A stretch of 64,000 nt of DNA from Tupaia tana. Taxonomy: Eukaryota > Chordata > Mammalia > Scandentia > Tupaiidae. The position numbers were made by a program, and so were the translations under genes. Location: positions 32,421,377 to 32,485,376 of the forward strand of contig JAKSZU010000016.1 of the NCBI GenBank assembly GCA_026018925.1, written 5' to 3'. Shown here piece by piece: positions 19,111 through 30,172 of this stretch. Positions within the stretch are counted from its first letter, which is position 1. Every line of letters starts with the position of its first letter. The notes beneath the pieces are model-generated. The model made no database searches. It saw only the letters and a program-made list of their open reading frames with translations, and was not told where the DNA came from.

Positions 19111-20858
19111 GCTGCGTAGGTATTGCTGTAGTCAATGTTTCATTAAATACAGAATTTTGCCTCTACCTCAAGGTGTGACATAAACTCACCATGTTTTATT
19201 TACTTTTGTTACTAAAATATAGAAAGACAAAGTCAAAAAAGGAATGTCTCCAAAAATGTTTTAACATTTGTTAAAACATGAAACATTTGTTATACTGTAA
19301 ACATATGCTTGCTAATAGGCCATAAAGTCACAATAGTTAAATACAAGTTTGGTAGGCCTAATAATTGTGCAGTATTTATAAGTTATGATGTGTACTGTAT
19401 AGATAGATAAAGGTACAGAATTTTGTACTATTCATTTTCATTTCTCAAAGTAATTTTTCTCAGTACCACAGAGGGCAGTTCTAGCTATCCTTTCCTTTCC
19501 CAAAAGCCAGCTTTAATAACAACGAATGGACTAACAGCAGCTTCATTTGAGGCTGAATTTTTAAAATCCTTTAAATGCAGAAATAAGTCCATCCCTGTTT
19601 CATATTTAATTTGTAACAGAATATCTAGCAGCTGTCAAGGGACCTGGAAAAGTCTGTTAGCTGATGACTGGAAGCCTGCTGAGATGGGCTCCACACACAG
19701 GTAATACTCAACTGTAGACAAAATCTTCCGACCTACATCTCACTCTGCTTTAAAGTTAATCTGAACACATTGTACATGAAAGGAAATGAAAAATGAGTTT
19801 TTCTTCTTTACTAGGGCACTGGGACTTCCTGAGTTTTTCATACCATTGCTGATTGGTCTAGAACTACTATTTCCTTCTAACTATTCCCAATTGTGTCTGT
19901 CAGACATAATTAGGGTTGTACACTGAAGAGAAGTGTTAAAATGTAATATCATTAAATCTGACAAATGTGTTTTATTTTGACCCTTGGCATATCAGGAAGA
20001 ACAGCCATTACCATTTAACATCTGGGTCCAGTGGAACCTTTTTATTTTTAAGCCATTTTACGAACAATTTATATAAGTATAAATAAAAGGAAAGTAAAAA
20101 AAAAAAGTTCTATTAGAAACTTTAATAAGAATTTAAAACATACTAAATTCTTTATTCCATGTAAGTTTTGCTGCGTAACAACATAAAATATAGAAAAATA
20201 CTGCCATACATCCTTTGGTTATAAAGATATTATTGCATGATCAAGATCTTCCTGTTGAATGACTGACTAGTTTGAGACACCACATATTTTTCTTTGCCCT
20301 TAGAAATATATCAGTTCATAAGTTAAAAAAAAATGATCTAGAATACTGTCATCTGAAGACCGAGAATATAAAATTTCACTTCATGACAAATTTCTTCAAC
20401 ATCATCACCACCACCACAGGTCAGAAATGCTACCACGTAACATTTAGCTTGATTTATTTCACACTTGTGAAACATGTCCGTTTTTTTCTATTATAAGTGA
20501 AAATAAATTCTAAATTTTCAACTGTATTCAAATGAAAGCTAAAAGTAAACAAGACAATGTTTTCAGTCCTTTTTAATGTTTTTGAAATATAATGTTCTTG
20601 GTCCCACAATAAGAAAAACAAAGTGTGGAAATTTATTTCACTATTAGATCATCTATAAGTGATTTCATCATTCTTCCATTTTATTATTTTGGTCTTTTAA
20701 AAAAGCATATTTGGGGAAGATTGATAAGCAATAAAATATTATGATGTTAAATGAGCAAAAAGTTTCAAAATACAGTTATAAATGATCTCTAAAATCCCGT
20801 AATGCCTTAGAGTTATAAAATGGTCCAAGGGATATATGGGAAAGACAGAACAAGTTTG
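19111..20858. other. 1.7-kb repeat-poor intron stretch
   Basis: The longest stretch in intron 2 without a recent SINE. It holds a 93-codon open frame at 19423-19704 (plus) that matches no family I know and has no convincing splice sites, so I leave it uncalled. Candidate region for conserved non-coding sequence, on insertion scarcity only. Confidence 0.45.
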
Positions 20859-20870
20859 GTTCAATATTTT

Positions 20871-21116
20871 TTTTTTTTAGAGAGAGATTTTTGCTATAGG
20901 GCACATGTGCATGCCAGAGAGAGACAGAGAGACAGAAAGCGAGAAATCACCCCCTAGAAAAGAAGGCCATGTCACAATCCCTTCTCCATCCTCCTCTTGG
21001 GAACTTGGGTGCACACATACCTGGCGTGAGTTTTAAGCTGCCAGGTCCAGGACTCGAACTGTGGTTGACTATGTGGGAGTCCAGCAATGTAACCATAATG
21101 CCATCTACTGGTCTCT
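20871..21116 (-). mobile_element. L-type tRNA SINE
   Basis: AGAGAGATTTTTGCTATAGG start, B-box complement GGACTCGAACTG. Duplication GTTCAATATTTT at 20859-20870 and 21117-21128. Confidence 0.93.
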
Positions 21117-21288
21117 GTTCAATATTTTTTAAAAAGTAAATTTTCTTTTTGTTCTTTTTCCAGGAAAGACCTAAAATTACAAAATACTAATCCTTTCAAA
21201 TAGCCAAAATGCTCAAAAATAAAACTCAAAACAGCAGTTGGAGCCAATGGACCCTAACAGTACACCAAAGGGTTAAAAACACTTTTTC

Positions 21289-21523
21289 AGGGCCAACAGG
21301 TAACATGGTGGTAATGGCCAACTGTGGTTCAAGGCCCTGATTTGGTGGCTTGAAAAATCACTCTGGGCATACCTGCGTGCATGTATGGCCAAAATACTGA
21401 GAGGAGAATGGAGAAGGGACTACAGCATAGCCATCCTCCCTGGTAAGTGATTTCTCACTTTCCCTCTCTGTCTCTGTCTCTCTCTGATGAGCACACACAT
21501 GCTATATCAAAAACTTTAAAAAA
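21289..21523 (+). mobile_element. L/O-type tRNA SINE
   Basis: GGGCCAACAGGTAACATGGT head with an internal deletion, GGTTCAAGGCCC B box, GAGAGGAGAATGGAGAAGG body. Target AACACTTTT is repeated on both sides. Confidence 0.85.
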
Positions 21524-22019
21524 AGAACACTTTTGCCCAAACTATGTTAAATGTTAGTACCAGAAGAACTAAAAATAAAAAATGCAAATAAAACACCATC
21601 TATACAAACATATTCTTGCTTCCACACACCTGATCCTTACTAACAAAACCATCCAAACCAAATCATTTCAGTCTATTTTATGCATTTCCAGTTCATCCCT
21701 ATGCCTAGCACTGTCTAAAACATAAGTATTATTTAATGGCTAGAATGCAGTGGTAGGCACATTAACTCAATAAAAACTGCAGTATATAAAGTTATAGCCT
21801 CCAACAAAGCTATGATACAGTGGGCACTGGGTACACATACATGCATACAGGCACCCAAAGACTGAAAGGATAGCATCAAAATAACAGTGATTAAATTCTA
21901 ACGGGAGTTTTTTTTGTAGTTCTCGCATTTTCAACTAAACATTTAAAACAAAATAACTTCCCCCAAAATTGTTTAATCTGAGCCAGTAAAAATAAAAATT
22001 CTACTTTAAAATTAAATTC
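21524..22019. other. Intron sequence, nothing firm
   Basis: 21752-21880 (GGGCACTGGGTACACATACA) may be a heavily decayed SINE. Nothing else seen. Confidence 0.4.
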
Positions 22020-22400
22020 CAGTGAGACTGCTAGTATACCAGTGTAATCACACATTTATTATGGCATTGTAAACTGATACAATTCTTTTTGGAAAGCAAT
22101 GTGTAATGTATGTCAAAAACCATAAATGTGTTTATATCTTTGACCTGAAAACTCCTACCCTCGTAATGTATCATAAGGAAATTATATAAATGAAAAATAG
22201 GCATGAAGATACAATTTATAATATAAAATATCCACTTGATGCAATTTATAATACTTTAAAATATTAAAAATGTCTAATAATAGAATACAAGTAAATTATG
22301 GCATATTGTTTCAGAAATAGAAAATATAAAAAATACACAAGAACAAAGAAATCATACAGCATGATATCAAGTAAAAAAAAGCAGAACATAGATAGTATTG
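22020..22400 (+). mobile_element. Old LINE (L1/HAL1-type) 3' fragment
   Basis: ATTCTTTTTGGAAAGCAATG, GACCTGAAAACTCCTACCCT, ATCATAAGGAAATTATATAA and TTATGGCATATTGTTTCAGA follow the order of L1 ORF2 C-terminal DNA, strongly decayed. Confidence 0.5.
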
Positions 22401-22565
22401 AATAAAAACAGCAAAATTAAGTTGTAGATAACTGAATCAACTAGCCAAATACTCTTTTCGTAACAGAAAAGAGGGTGGGCACACTAAAAATAAGGAAAAC
22501 TGCTGTGCTAGAATAAGAAAATGTGTTAATTTTTAAAGTATCTTGAAACAGGGCTTTCATGATGG
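22401..22565. other. Intron sequence between repeats
   Basis: Short AT-rich spacer; nothing recognised. Confidence 0.4.
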
Positions 22566-22834
22566 TTTTTTTTTTTTTTTTTTAGGAGAGGTCTTTGCTA
22601 TAAGGCATGTGCGCTCACCAGAAAGGCAGAGAGAGACAGAGAGACAGAAAGCAAGAAATCACCCCCCAAGGGGGATGGCCTCGCCGCAATCCCTTCTCCT
22701 CCATTCTCCTCTCGGGATCTTGGGCACGCACACATACGTGCCTGGCGTGAGTTTAAGCCACCAGGTCTGGGACTTGAACCGTGGTTGGCTACGTGGGAGT
22801 CCAGCGACATAGCCATTACACCAACTGCTGGTCT
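22566..22834 (-). mobile_element. L-type tRNA SINE
   Basis: T-run, GAGAGGTCTTTGCTATAAGG, CpG-rich body, B-box complement GGGACTTGAACCG, head complement CCAACTGCTGGTCTC. Confidence 0.92.
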
Positions 22835-22841
22835 CAATGCT

Positions 22842-23019
22842 TTTTTTCTTAAAGAATTATTTTATTTAACTTTATTTATTTATTTATTTATTTATTACTT
22901 TCCAGTTTGATCAGAGATTGAGGGAAAATGAGAAAGAAAGTCACCAGGTCCAGGACTTGAACAACGGTTCACCATGTGATAGTCCAGAGCTTTTAATCAC
23001 CACATCACCTGCCAGCCCC
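22842..23019 (-). mobile_element. S-type tRNA SINE
   Basis: TTAAAGAATTATTTTATTTA and (TTTA)n tail complement, GA tract, B-box complement GGACTTGAAC, head complement CCACATCACCTGCCAGCCCC. Confidence 0.9.
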
Positions 23020-23049
23020 TCATGATAATGTTTAAAAATCAAAACAAGT

Positions 23050-23298
23050 GGGGCCAGCCGGTGGTATGGAGGTTAAAACGCTGGATCCCACATGGCTGAC
23101 TCCGCAGGTCAAGTCTCAGACCCAGCAGCTTGAAAATGAACACATGCCGCATGTGCATGCATGCCCAAAATCCCAAGAGGAGAATACAGAAGAGACTATG
23201 GTGTGGCCATACCCCCTGGGGGTGCTTTCTCATTTTTCCTCTCTCTTATCTCTCTCTGACAAGTGCACATGCCATATAGCAAAAACAAACAAACAGAC
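23050..23298 (+). mobile_element. O/L-type tRNA SINE
   Basis: GGGGCCAGCCGGTGGTATGG head, CAGGTCAAGTCTCAGAC, GAGGAGAATACAGAAGAG, CATATAGCAAAAACAAAC. Target AAATCAAAACA is repeated on both sides. Confidence 0.87.
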
Positions 23299-23456
23299 AA
23301 ATCAAAACATGCAAGGAAAACTGGGTAAAAATTTCAAATTTTTAAAAAGAATATGTAGAGTTCCAGAAAAAATATCTTAAGGCCTTTGTTAAAAGGAAAA
23401 TCTTCGAGACACAGAAGTTCCCTTAAGGTAAATAAATCATAAGTATTTTCATATGT

Positions 23457-23680
23457 AAGGAGCTGGTCAGTGATACAGAAGTAAAACCTGTCATTCTGCA
23501 AGGCTGACCCACATGGTATGGTTCCAAGTTCATGTCCAGAGACCTTACTGGATACACCAGGTACATGCATGCTCACAATCTGGGGCTGGCTGAAGCAAAA
23601 TGAAGACTCAGTTGAGCATGCTATCTTCCCTCCCAACTTTCACTCACTCATGAAAAAATAAATAAACTTTAAAAAATATA
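23457..23680 (+). mobile_element. SINE-like element, unassigned family, copy 1
   Basis: Shares an ordered block with 37859-38082: CACAATCTGGGGCTGGCTGA and later ACTCATGAAAAAATAAATAA ACTT. It also has CACATGGTATGGTTCCAAG at the B-box position. The body is not L, S or O. Confidence 0.55.
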
Positions 23681-23961
23681 TAAAAGAGAATGTTTTAACA
23701 AAATTCCACAGAAGCTAAATTTTTAACAAAATTGTTAGTAGTTTTTCTAAACCAAGTTATTAATACTTTAAGTTGTATGCTTTTTCTGAAGATTGTGATA
23801 AACTTTTTGGCATTTAGTTGGATATCCATTAGTAGTAATGGAAAAGGAAAGAGTGCCACCTGCTGAATTGAAATCATTTCCATAAGAAAAAAAAAAGGAA
23901 TCAATTTCCTTATTTATACTGCAGAATCGGAAGTCTCCAACAAAAGCAAAATGGATAATAC

Positions 23962-24105
23962 AGGGGCCAGTAGGTGGCGTGGTAATTAGGGTGCTGGACT
24001 CCAACATGGCCAATCAAAGTTTGAGTCTCAGACTGGCAGCTTGCTTTCTCACTTTCTCTCTCTCTCTCTGGTAAGCAAATTAAATAACAATAATTAATAA
24101 AACTA
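23962..24105 (+). mobile_element. S-type tRNA SINE
   Basis: GGGGCCAGTAGGTGGCGTGG head, AGTTTGAGTCTCAGAC, CT tract, GGTAAGCAAATTAAATAAC tail. Confidence 0.88.
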
Positions 24106-24639
24106 GAATAAAATAGTACTAACAATAGCAACATGTACTTAAACATTATGTTACTACATAATAACTGATAAAATAAAAACATAAGCCACGTCTAATTACA
24201 CAAGAGAAATAATCAAGATGTTAATTATGCACATACCACTGTATCATGCACAAAATCTCAACAACTAATCAATAAGTATCAGAATGCTCATAGTGGGAAA
24301 AAAAGGAGGGAGGGAGAGAGATTGGAGAGAAGAGAAGAATGGAGGGGTAGACAACAGGGCAAGAAAAGTATTACTTTTTTCTAATAAAAAAAATTAGATG
24401 CCAGTAAGTACATTTAAGTATTATTTAACATAAAAAATCTTAACTGTGTCTAAGGGTTCAGAAAAAAAGATTAAACGCTAGTAAAAGAAGATCCGTAAAA
24501 CTAAAGTCCATTATCAAAAAACAATGAGAGACAAACACAGAAATCTAAAAGGAAACTGTAGAGATGTGACCAGTATAACCTGCATATATTCATACATATC
24601 TTAATTTGATTTCTCTCAAGGCTAATCACCTTTACATGA
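24106..24639. other. Intron sequence with a GGA-rich patch
   Basis: 24301-24350 is purine-rich (GGAGGGAGGGAGAGAG). No gene recognised. Confidence 0.45.
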
Positions 24640-24740
24640 CTGAGCTGTACTAAGATCCCCTAGGGGGTGATTTCTGACTCTTCCTCCCTGCCATCCCCTA
24701 CCCTCCATGCACCATATGGCAAAAATCCTAAAATAAATAA
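24640..24740 (+). mobile_element. 5'-truncated L-type SINE
   Basis: Starts near AAGATCCCCTAGGGGGTGAT and ends CATATGGCAAAAATCCTAAA. The tRNA head is missing. Confidence 0.65.
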
Positions 24741-24762
24741 GGAATGAAAGAAATTTGTATTG

Positions 24763-24915
24763 AGGGACCAAGAGATGGCATAATGGTTATGTCACTGGAC
24801 TCCCATGTAATCGACCGCAGTTTGAAGCCTGGACCTGGCAGCTTAAAACTCATGCCAGGCACATGTGCATGCATGCACAAAATTCCAAGAGAAGAATGAA
24901 GAAGAAGGGACTACA
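24763..24915 (+). mobile_element. 3'-truncated L-type SINE
   Basis: GAGGGACCAAGAGATGGCAT head through GAAGAAGAAGGGACTACAGG, then stops. No CT tract or A tail follows. Confidence 0.75.
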
Positions 24916-24949
24916 GGAACTTTTTTGGTAAATTCTTTTAAATTTTCTA

Positions 24950-25873
24950 TGTATATAATAAAAACAACATGGTCCTGGCAGAAAAACAGACTCATAGATC
25001 AATGATACAGAATAGAAAAATACAGAAATAAATCCCAAAACATATAACCAAATAATTTTTGACAAAGGACACAAGAGAATCTAATGGAAAAAAGAGAAAT
25101 ATTTTCAGCAAATGGTGCTAGAAAACTGCAGAAAAATGAAACTAGACTCCTCTCACTCTCATCAAAAATCAACTCAAAATAGATCAAAGATTTAAATGTA
25201 AAACATCAAACTATAAAACTACTAGGAGGGGACCAGTGTAATGGCTATTCACTGCACTCCCATGCAGTCGACCACGGTTCGAGTCCAGGAACCAGGGGCT
25301 TAAACTCACACGGGGCACGTGTGCGTGCGTGCCCAAGATCCCAAAAGAAGAATGGAGGAGAAGGGACTGCAGTGTGGCCATCCCCCAGGGGGGTGATTTC
25401 TCGCTTTCTGTCTCTCTGTCTTTCTGGAGAGTGTACACGCCCTATAGCAAAAACCTCTCCAAAAAAAAAAAAAAAAAAACTAACAAACTACAAGGAGAAA
25501 ACAGAAGGGAAACACTTGAAGACACTGGAGTACGCATATCTCTTAAATAAAACCCCTAAAGTACAGGCAACAAAATAGACAAATGGAATTGCATGAAGAT
25601 AAAAAAGCTTCTGCATGGCAAAGGAAACAATAAATAAAGAAACAACTAAGACTGGGAGAAAATATTTGCAAACTATGTTTCAGATAAGGGATTACTAACC
25701 AGATTATATATGGAACTGAAGCAGCTCAACTGCATTAAAACTAATAATCAATTTAAAAATGAGCAAATGAGGTGAACACACATTTCTCAAAGAAAGACAT
25801 ATGAATGGCCAAAAAGTATATGAAAAAATGTTAAAAGTCTCTTATCATAAGGGAAATGCAAATCAAAACAACA
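24950..25873 (+). mobile_element. L1 ORF2 3' fragment ending abruptly at ERV sequence
   Basis: ACATGGTCCTGGCAGAAAAA, TTTTGACAAAGGACACAAGA, AAGCTTCTGCATGGCAAAGG and GGGAAATGCAAATCAAAACA are L1 ORF2 C-terminal DNA. It is cut at ACAACAATGAG and joins GCCTTTTGAGC of the ERV segment. Split by the SINE at 25228. Confidence 0.8.
25228..25480 (+). mobile_element. L-type tRNA SINE lacking part of the A box
   Basis: GGGACCAGTGTAATGGCTAT: the bases between CCAG and GTAATGG are missing, removing most of the A box. B box GGTTCGAGTCC intact; CpG-rich body; A18 tail. Confidence 0.92.
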
Positions 25874-26547
25874 ATGAGGCCTTTTGAGCAACTCTTTCTC
25901 TGTCTGCTCCAGTTCACTCCCACCTCTCGGAAGTGTACTTTCACTTTTACTTAATAAACTACTTTTCCCTTACACTATCTGTATGTTTCATTCAATTCTT
26001 TGTTCAAAACGCTAAGAACCTGGCTATCATCACAGAAGCCATCCTGCAACATATATTATGGCGAGTCAGCCAGGAGATTCAAGGACTATTTACTCTGTTC
26101 TCCCTTCTTTTTCAGGAAGGCCCTCCTCACGAACCACAACAGGTATGGGAATGGAGAAAAAGAATATTAAGCTGTAGAATTGCAAATGACCACAAAACAG
26201 GGATGTCAATTCCTTTGGACCGCCACTGAATTCTGTGAATGTTCTAACACCAACAACAGCCCTTCCGATGACACACTTCATAATAACTCAACAACCTGCT
26301 CCTGTCGCTCCTGTCCCACCTAGATCCAGTAAGGCGAGAATTACATGATCCCCAGTAGGTAGGGCCAACACTCTTATCCAGCATGAAGTAGTTATAGAAG
26401 AGAGACAATCCACCTTCAGCTCCCCAAAAAGATTTATGGAGATCATGCCTCTCAGGAAGAAAATGAGGCAGGAAAAAACTAGCAAATGAAAGCGGGTAAG
26501 GGGGCTGCAGCATCTACCCATATGGCTAAATTAAAAAAAAAAAAAAA
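25874..26547 (+). mobile_element. Endogenous retrovirus R-U5 and leader, ending in an A-run
   Basis: Starts GCCTTTTGAGCAACTCTTTC, homologous to 27015 onward. A polyadenylation signal (ACTTAATAAACTAC, about 25951) and a pyrimidine-rich U5 follow, then TATTATGGCGAGTCAGCCAG where a primer-binding/leader region is expected. Non-coding leader-like DNA continues to a 16-base A-run (26532-26547). No intact retroviral gene is present; reading frames here are short and broken. Confidence 0.6.
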
Positions 26548-26621
26548 ATCAAGGCAAAAATTTTCCTACCAAAGGTAATATAGGCAAGAAATTAGTGGGG
26601 AGGTGTCTAGCTGATTAAGCA

Positions 26622-26745
26622 ACATTTGATATAGCCAATGAGATAAATCAGTGGGCCCAGCCACATTTGAAATAGCTGATGAGAAATCAGTGGGCCCAGA
26701 TACATTTGATAGAGCCAATAAGATGAAAACAATCAGTGGCCCCAG
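26622..26745 (+). repeat. Three ~40-bp tandem repeats in the LTR U3
   Basis: Units at about 26622-26662, 26663-26701 and 26702-26745 share ACATTTGATAtAGCCAATGAG and ATCAGTGGGCCCAG. Units 1 and 3 carry AGCCAAT, a CCAAT box. Tandem repeats in U3 often act as enhancers in retroviral LTRs. Confidence 0.75.
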
Positions 26746-26790
26746 TCAATAATCAACCCACACGACCTAGGTTAAAAATTATAAATTCTG

Positions 26791-26981
26791 GGGCTGGCAA
26801 GTGGCATGGTGGTTAAAGGCGCTGGACTCCCACATGGCCGACCACGGTTCAAATCTCGGACCTGGTGGCTTGCTTTCTCAATTCCTCTCTCTCTTTCTGT
26901 CTCTCTCTGACCAAACTGGAAAATAATAATGATAATAATAATAAATAAAGTTAAATAAAGTAATTCTTTAAAAAAAAAAAA
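26791..26981 (+). mobile_element. S-type tRNA SINE
   Basis: GGCTGGCAAGTGGCATGGTG head, GGTTCAAATCTCGG, CT tract, tail AATAAAGTTAAATAAAGTAA then TTCTTTAAAAA. Perfect 17-bp duplication AAAAATTATAAATTCTG at 26774-26790 and 26982-26998. Confidence 0.95.
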
Positions 26982-27763
26982 AAAAATTATAAATTCTGCA
27001 GAATACAACTGCCAGGGCCTTTTGAGTCACTCTTTGTCTGCTCAGGCCTGCTCTTACCTCTCAGGAATGTACTTTCACTTCTATGCAAAAATGCGTCATG
27101 ACTTTTCCAATAACCCAGTAGAAAATGGGGGCAGAAACATAAGCAAAAAAGAGAAGTTTGGGCAGCAGCCTCCAGTTCCATCTCCAGGCCTCTGGGCAGT
27201 AAGGGACATTGAGGCAGGGGTACCACTGACCCCACTTCCAGGCTCCCCAGCCCAAGACCCACCCAGACTCACCCAGACCCATAGGCAAGTAGGCAGTTTT
27301 TCTTTCTTTTTTTCTTTGCTCTTCTCCATTCTTTTGTTAATACCCTCCTCTTCCTTTCCCCACAGACTATCCTTTTCCCTGCAGCAGCCTCCAGCTCCAT
27401 CTCCAGACCTCTGGCAAAATCACGTGCCACGAGACTTTTTCTTTATTCCCCTATGTACTCTTTTCTTTTATATTCTCTTCCTCATCTTCCACTTTGCCAG
27501 AGGGACTAGGCAGGTCTAGAATCAGAGATCTGAAATTTTCTAGTAATATAAGGTTCTCTGGGATCTTCCCTTGTACTGAACCAGCTGTGAAAAAGGAGAT
27601 ACTGCTCTTCAGACACCTGAATAGAGTATCTTTCTAGAGACCACATTACTAAAAACAACAGAAGAGAGACTTCGGCATACGTCAATTCGCAGCAAAAGGG
27701 AAACACACTCCTAGTCAGTGAAACATTCTCCTAAGAGCTATTCAAAAGTGAGTACATCTTCCA

Positions 27764-28947
27764 ATGGCTAGAAGTCGAAGAAGAGCCTCAGGTCTGAATA
27801 AACAAGGAAATATGTCTCCGTCAAAAGAACAGAGTAACTGCGCTACATCTTTCGTGAAAATGGAGGACATTACCAAAATGTCAGAGAAAGAATTTCGAAC
27901 ATTCATGGTGACCAAATTCTATGAGTTGGAACAGAAAAGACACAACGAACTACAGGAGATTAGGAAGTCCTTCCATGATATGAAAGAAGAAATGTACACT
28001 CTGAGAAAGAATCAGATGAAACTATTAGAGATGAAGTCTGTAATAGAGGAAATCAAAAACTCTCTTGAAAGTATTAAAAGTTGGGGACCAGTGGGTGGCA
28101 TGGTGTTTGAAACGCTGGACACTCCCAAATGGCCAACCACAGTTCAAGTCTCAGACCTGGTGGCTTGCTTTCTCACTTTCCCTCCCCCTCTCTGTCTCTG
28201 TGTGTCTCTATCTGGTCAAACAAAAATAAATAAATGATAAATAAATAAATAATTCTTAAAAAAAAAAAAAAGAAAGTATTAAAAGTCGATTAGACCATGC
28301 TGAAGATCGAATCTCCAATGTGGAAGATAAAACCTCTGATCTACAAAAAAAAAAAAAAAAACACACACACAAAAAAGAGAAAATACCAAAAAAACAGGAG
28401 GATAATAAATGAGAAATACTAGATTCCATAAGACACTGAAACATCAGAATTATTGGCATCCCAGAAGGTGAAAAAACTAATAACAGCATGGAAAATCTAT
28501 TCCATGAAATCCTGGAAGAAAATTTCCCAAGTCTAGAGAGGCACTCAAGCATCCAAACCCAAGAAATACAAAAGACTCCAAATAGAATCAACCCCAGAAG
28601 ATCTTCCCCAAGGCACATCTTAGCCAGACTGGCCAAAACCACAGATAAACATATGACACTAAAACTGGCAAAGAGAGAAATGAGAAGTGAATTACAAAGG
28701 TCATCCCATCAGGCTAACACGGGACCTCTTAATGGAAACAATGCAAACAAGGAAAGAATGGGAAGATGTGTTGAAAGTGTTAAGAGAGAAACAATTTCAA
28801 ACAAGATTATTATATCCTGCAAGATTATCCTTCATATAGGAAAAAAAAAAAAGATTAAAATCTTCTCAAACAAAACCTGAAAGAATTTGCCAACATCAGA
28901 CCAGCTCTTCAAGAAACCCTGAAGAAAGTAATGTTCCAGGAAAACTA
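27764..28947 (+). pseudogene. L1 ORF1 remnant (RNA-binding chaperone protein)
   Basis: ORF1 encodes the trimeric RNA-binding protein of L1 particles. The 27764 ATG opens a frame with an N-terminal basic stretch (MARSRRRASG) and a heptad-type coiled coil (about residues 45-105). The SINE at 28082 then interrupts it. After the SINE the coiled coil resumes and hits an expanded A-run plus CACACACA at 28345-28372. The RRM and C-terminal parts follow in broken frames, e.g. the frame at 28488-28880 includes IQTQEIQKTPNRINPRRSSP. End placed at the stop near 28947, just before ORF2. Confidence 0.85.
28082..28271 (+). mobile_element. S-type tRNA SINE in L1 ORF1
   Basis: Perfect 15-bp duplication GAAAGTATTAAAAGT at 28067-28081 and 28272-28286. 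Tail with AATAAATAAATAAATAATTC then TTAAAA. Confidence 0.95.
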
Positions 28948-29083
28948 AAGAATTAACAGACAGAAACAAAGGAATAAAAGGCAACTAAGACAATGGCCAA
29001 CTTAAAAGTCGGGACAGATCCGGTAACATCGATAACAACACTGAATGTTAATGGTTTAAATTCTCCAATCAAGAGACATAGAC

Positions 29084-29333
29084 AGGGGGACCAGCAGTTA
29101 GCGTAATGGCTATGTCACTGGACTTCCATGTAGTCAACTATGGTTCGCGTCCCAAAACCGGTGGCTTAAAACTCACGCTGGGGGCAAGTGTGTGCGTGCC
29201 CAAGATTCTGAGAGGAGAATGGAGGAGAAGGGATTGTGGCATGGCCATCCCCCTGGGGGGGTGATTTCTCGCTTTCTCTCTCTCTGTCTCTCTCTGTCTG
29301 TCTGGTGAGCGCATGCACCCTATAGCAAAAATC

Positions 29334-29362
<29 letters not shown>
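29084..29362 (+). mobile_element. L-type tRNA SINE in L1 ORF2
   Basis: A box TAGCGTAATGG, long A tail. Duplication AAGAGACATAGAC (29071-29083) / AAGAGACACAGAC (29363-29375), one mismatch. Confidence 0.94.
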
Positions 29363-29367
<5 letters not shown>

Positions 29368-29648
29368 ACACAGACTGGCTGAATGGATTAAAAAAAAAAA
29401 AAAAAGAAAACCAGAAACCCTCTATCTTTTGCCTACAGGAAACCCACCTCATGGATAAAGACATACATAGATTGAAAGTGAAGGGTTAGAAAAAGGTTTT
29501 CCATGCAAGTGGGAACCAAAAAAGAGCTGGAATTGTGATACTAATTTCTGACAAAATAGGCTTTAAAACAAAAACTGTTCGAAGAGACAAAGAAGGGCAC
29601 TATATTGTAGTAAAAGGATCAATAGATCAAGAAGATATAACACTTATA

Positions 29649-30172
29649 GCTTTTTTGCGGCCATTGCCGGAGCGGCAGCGGCCAAAATTAAGTTCAATCC
29701 TTTTGTGACTTCTGACCGAAGCAAGAACCGTAAAAGGCATTTCAATGCACCTTCCCACATCCGAAGGCAGATAATGTCTTCCCCCCTTTCCAAAGAGCTG
29801 AGGCAGAAGTACAACATGCGATCTCTGCCCATTCAAAAGGGCGATGAAGTTCAGGTTGTGCGAGGACACTATAAAGGTCAGCAAATTGGCAAAGTGGTCC
29901 CAGTTTACAGGAAGAAATATGTCATCTATATTGAGCAGGTGCAGTGGGAAAAGGCTAATGGCACAACGGTCCTTGTGGGGATTCACCCCAGCAAGGTCTT
30001 TATCACTAGACTAAAGATGGACAAAGACCACAAAAAGATCCTTGAACGGAAAGCCAAGTCTCGCCAAGTATTAAAGGAAAAGGGCAAATATAAGGAAGAA
30101 ACAATCAAGAAGATGCAGAAGTAAAATAATCTTATATACTGTTCTTATTAAAAACTGCTAAAATGAAAAAAA
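29649..30172 (+). pseudogene. RPL26 processed pseudogene
   Basis: Intronless copy of the large-subunit ribosomal protein L26/uL24. The CDS equivalent 29687-30124 is full length (145 codons plus TAA) with no internal stop or frameshift, and covers the KOW segment ([18 protein letters not shown], about residues 47-65). The start codon is ATT (29687-29689), not ATG. About 14 residues differ from the mammalian protein. A 5' UTR with a pyrimidine-rich start (CTTTTTTGCGG), a short 3' UTR and an A-rich tail are present. A perfect 20-bp duplication flanks it at 29629-29648 and 30173-30192, so L1 machinery inserted it into this L1's ORF2. It lies antisense to TAF3. Confidence 0.96.

Larger units (their letters stand above)
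26548..27113 (+). mobile_element. Endogenous retrovirus LTR (U3 to R), split by a SINE
   Basis: U3 carries three CCAAT-bearing tandem repeats (26622-26745). A TATA-like AAAAATTATAAATTCTG was duplicated by the SINE at 26791-26981. R begins near GGGCCTTTTGAGTCACTC (about 27014) and matches the segment at 25874. It runs into L1 5' UTR at about 27115 without an obvious U5 end. Confidence 0.6.

Noticed and set aside
19423-19704. 93-codon open frame as a gene or exon
   Set aside because: No family resemblance and no convincing splice sites around it; its length is not unusual for random intron DNA.
29687-30124. Functional RPL26 gene
   Set aside because: No introns, no ATG, poly(A) and a target duplication within an L1: a processed pseudogene.
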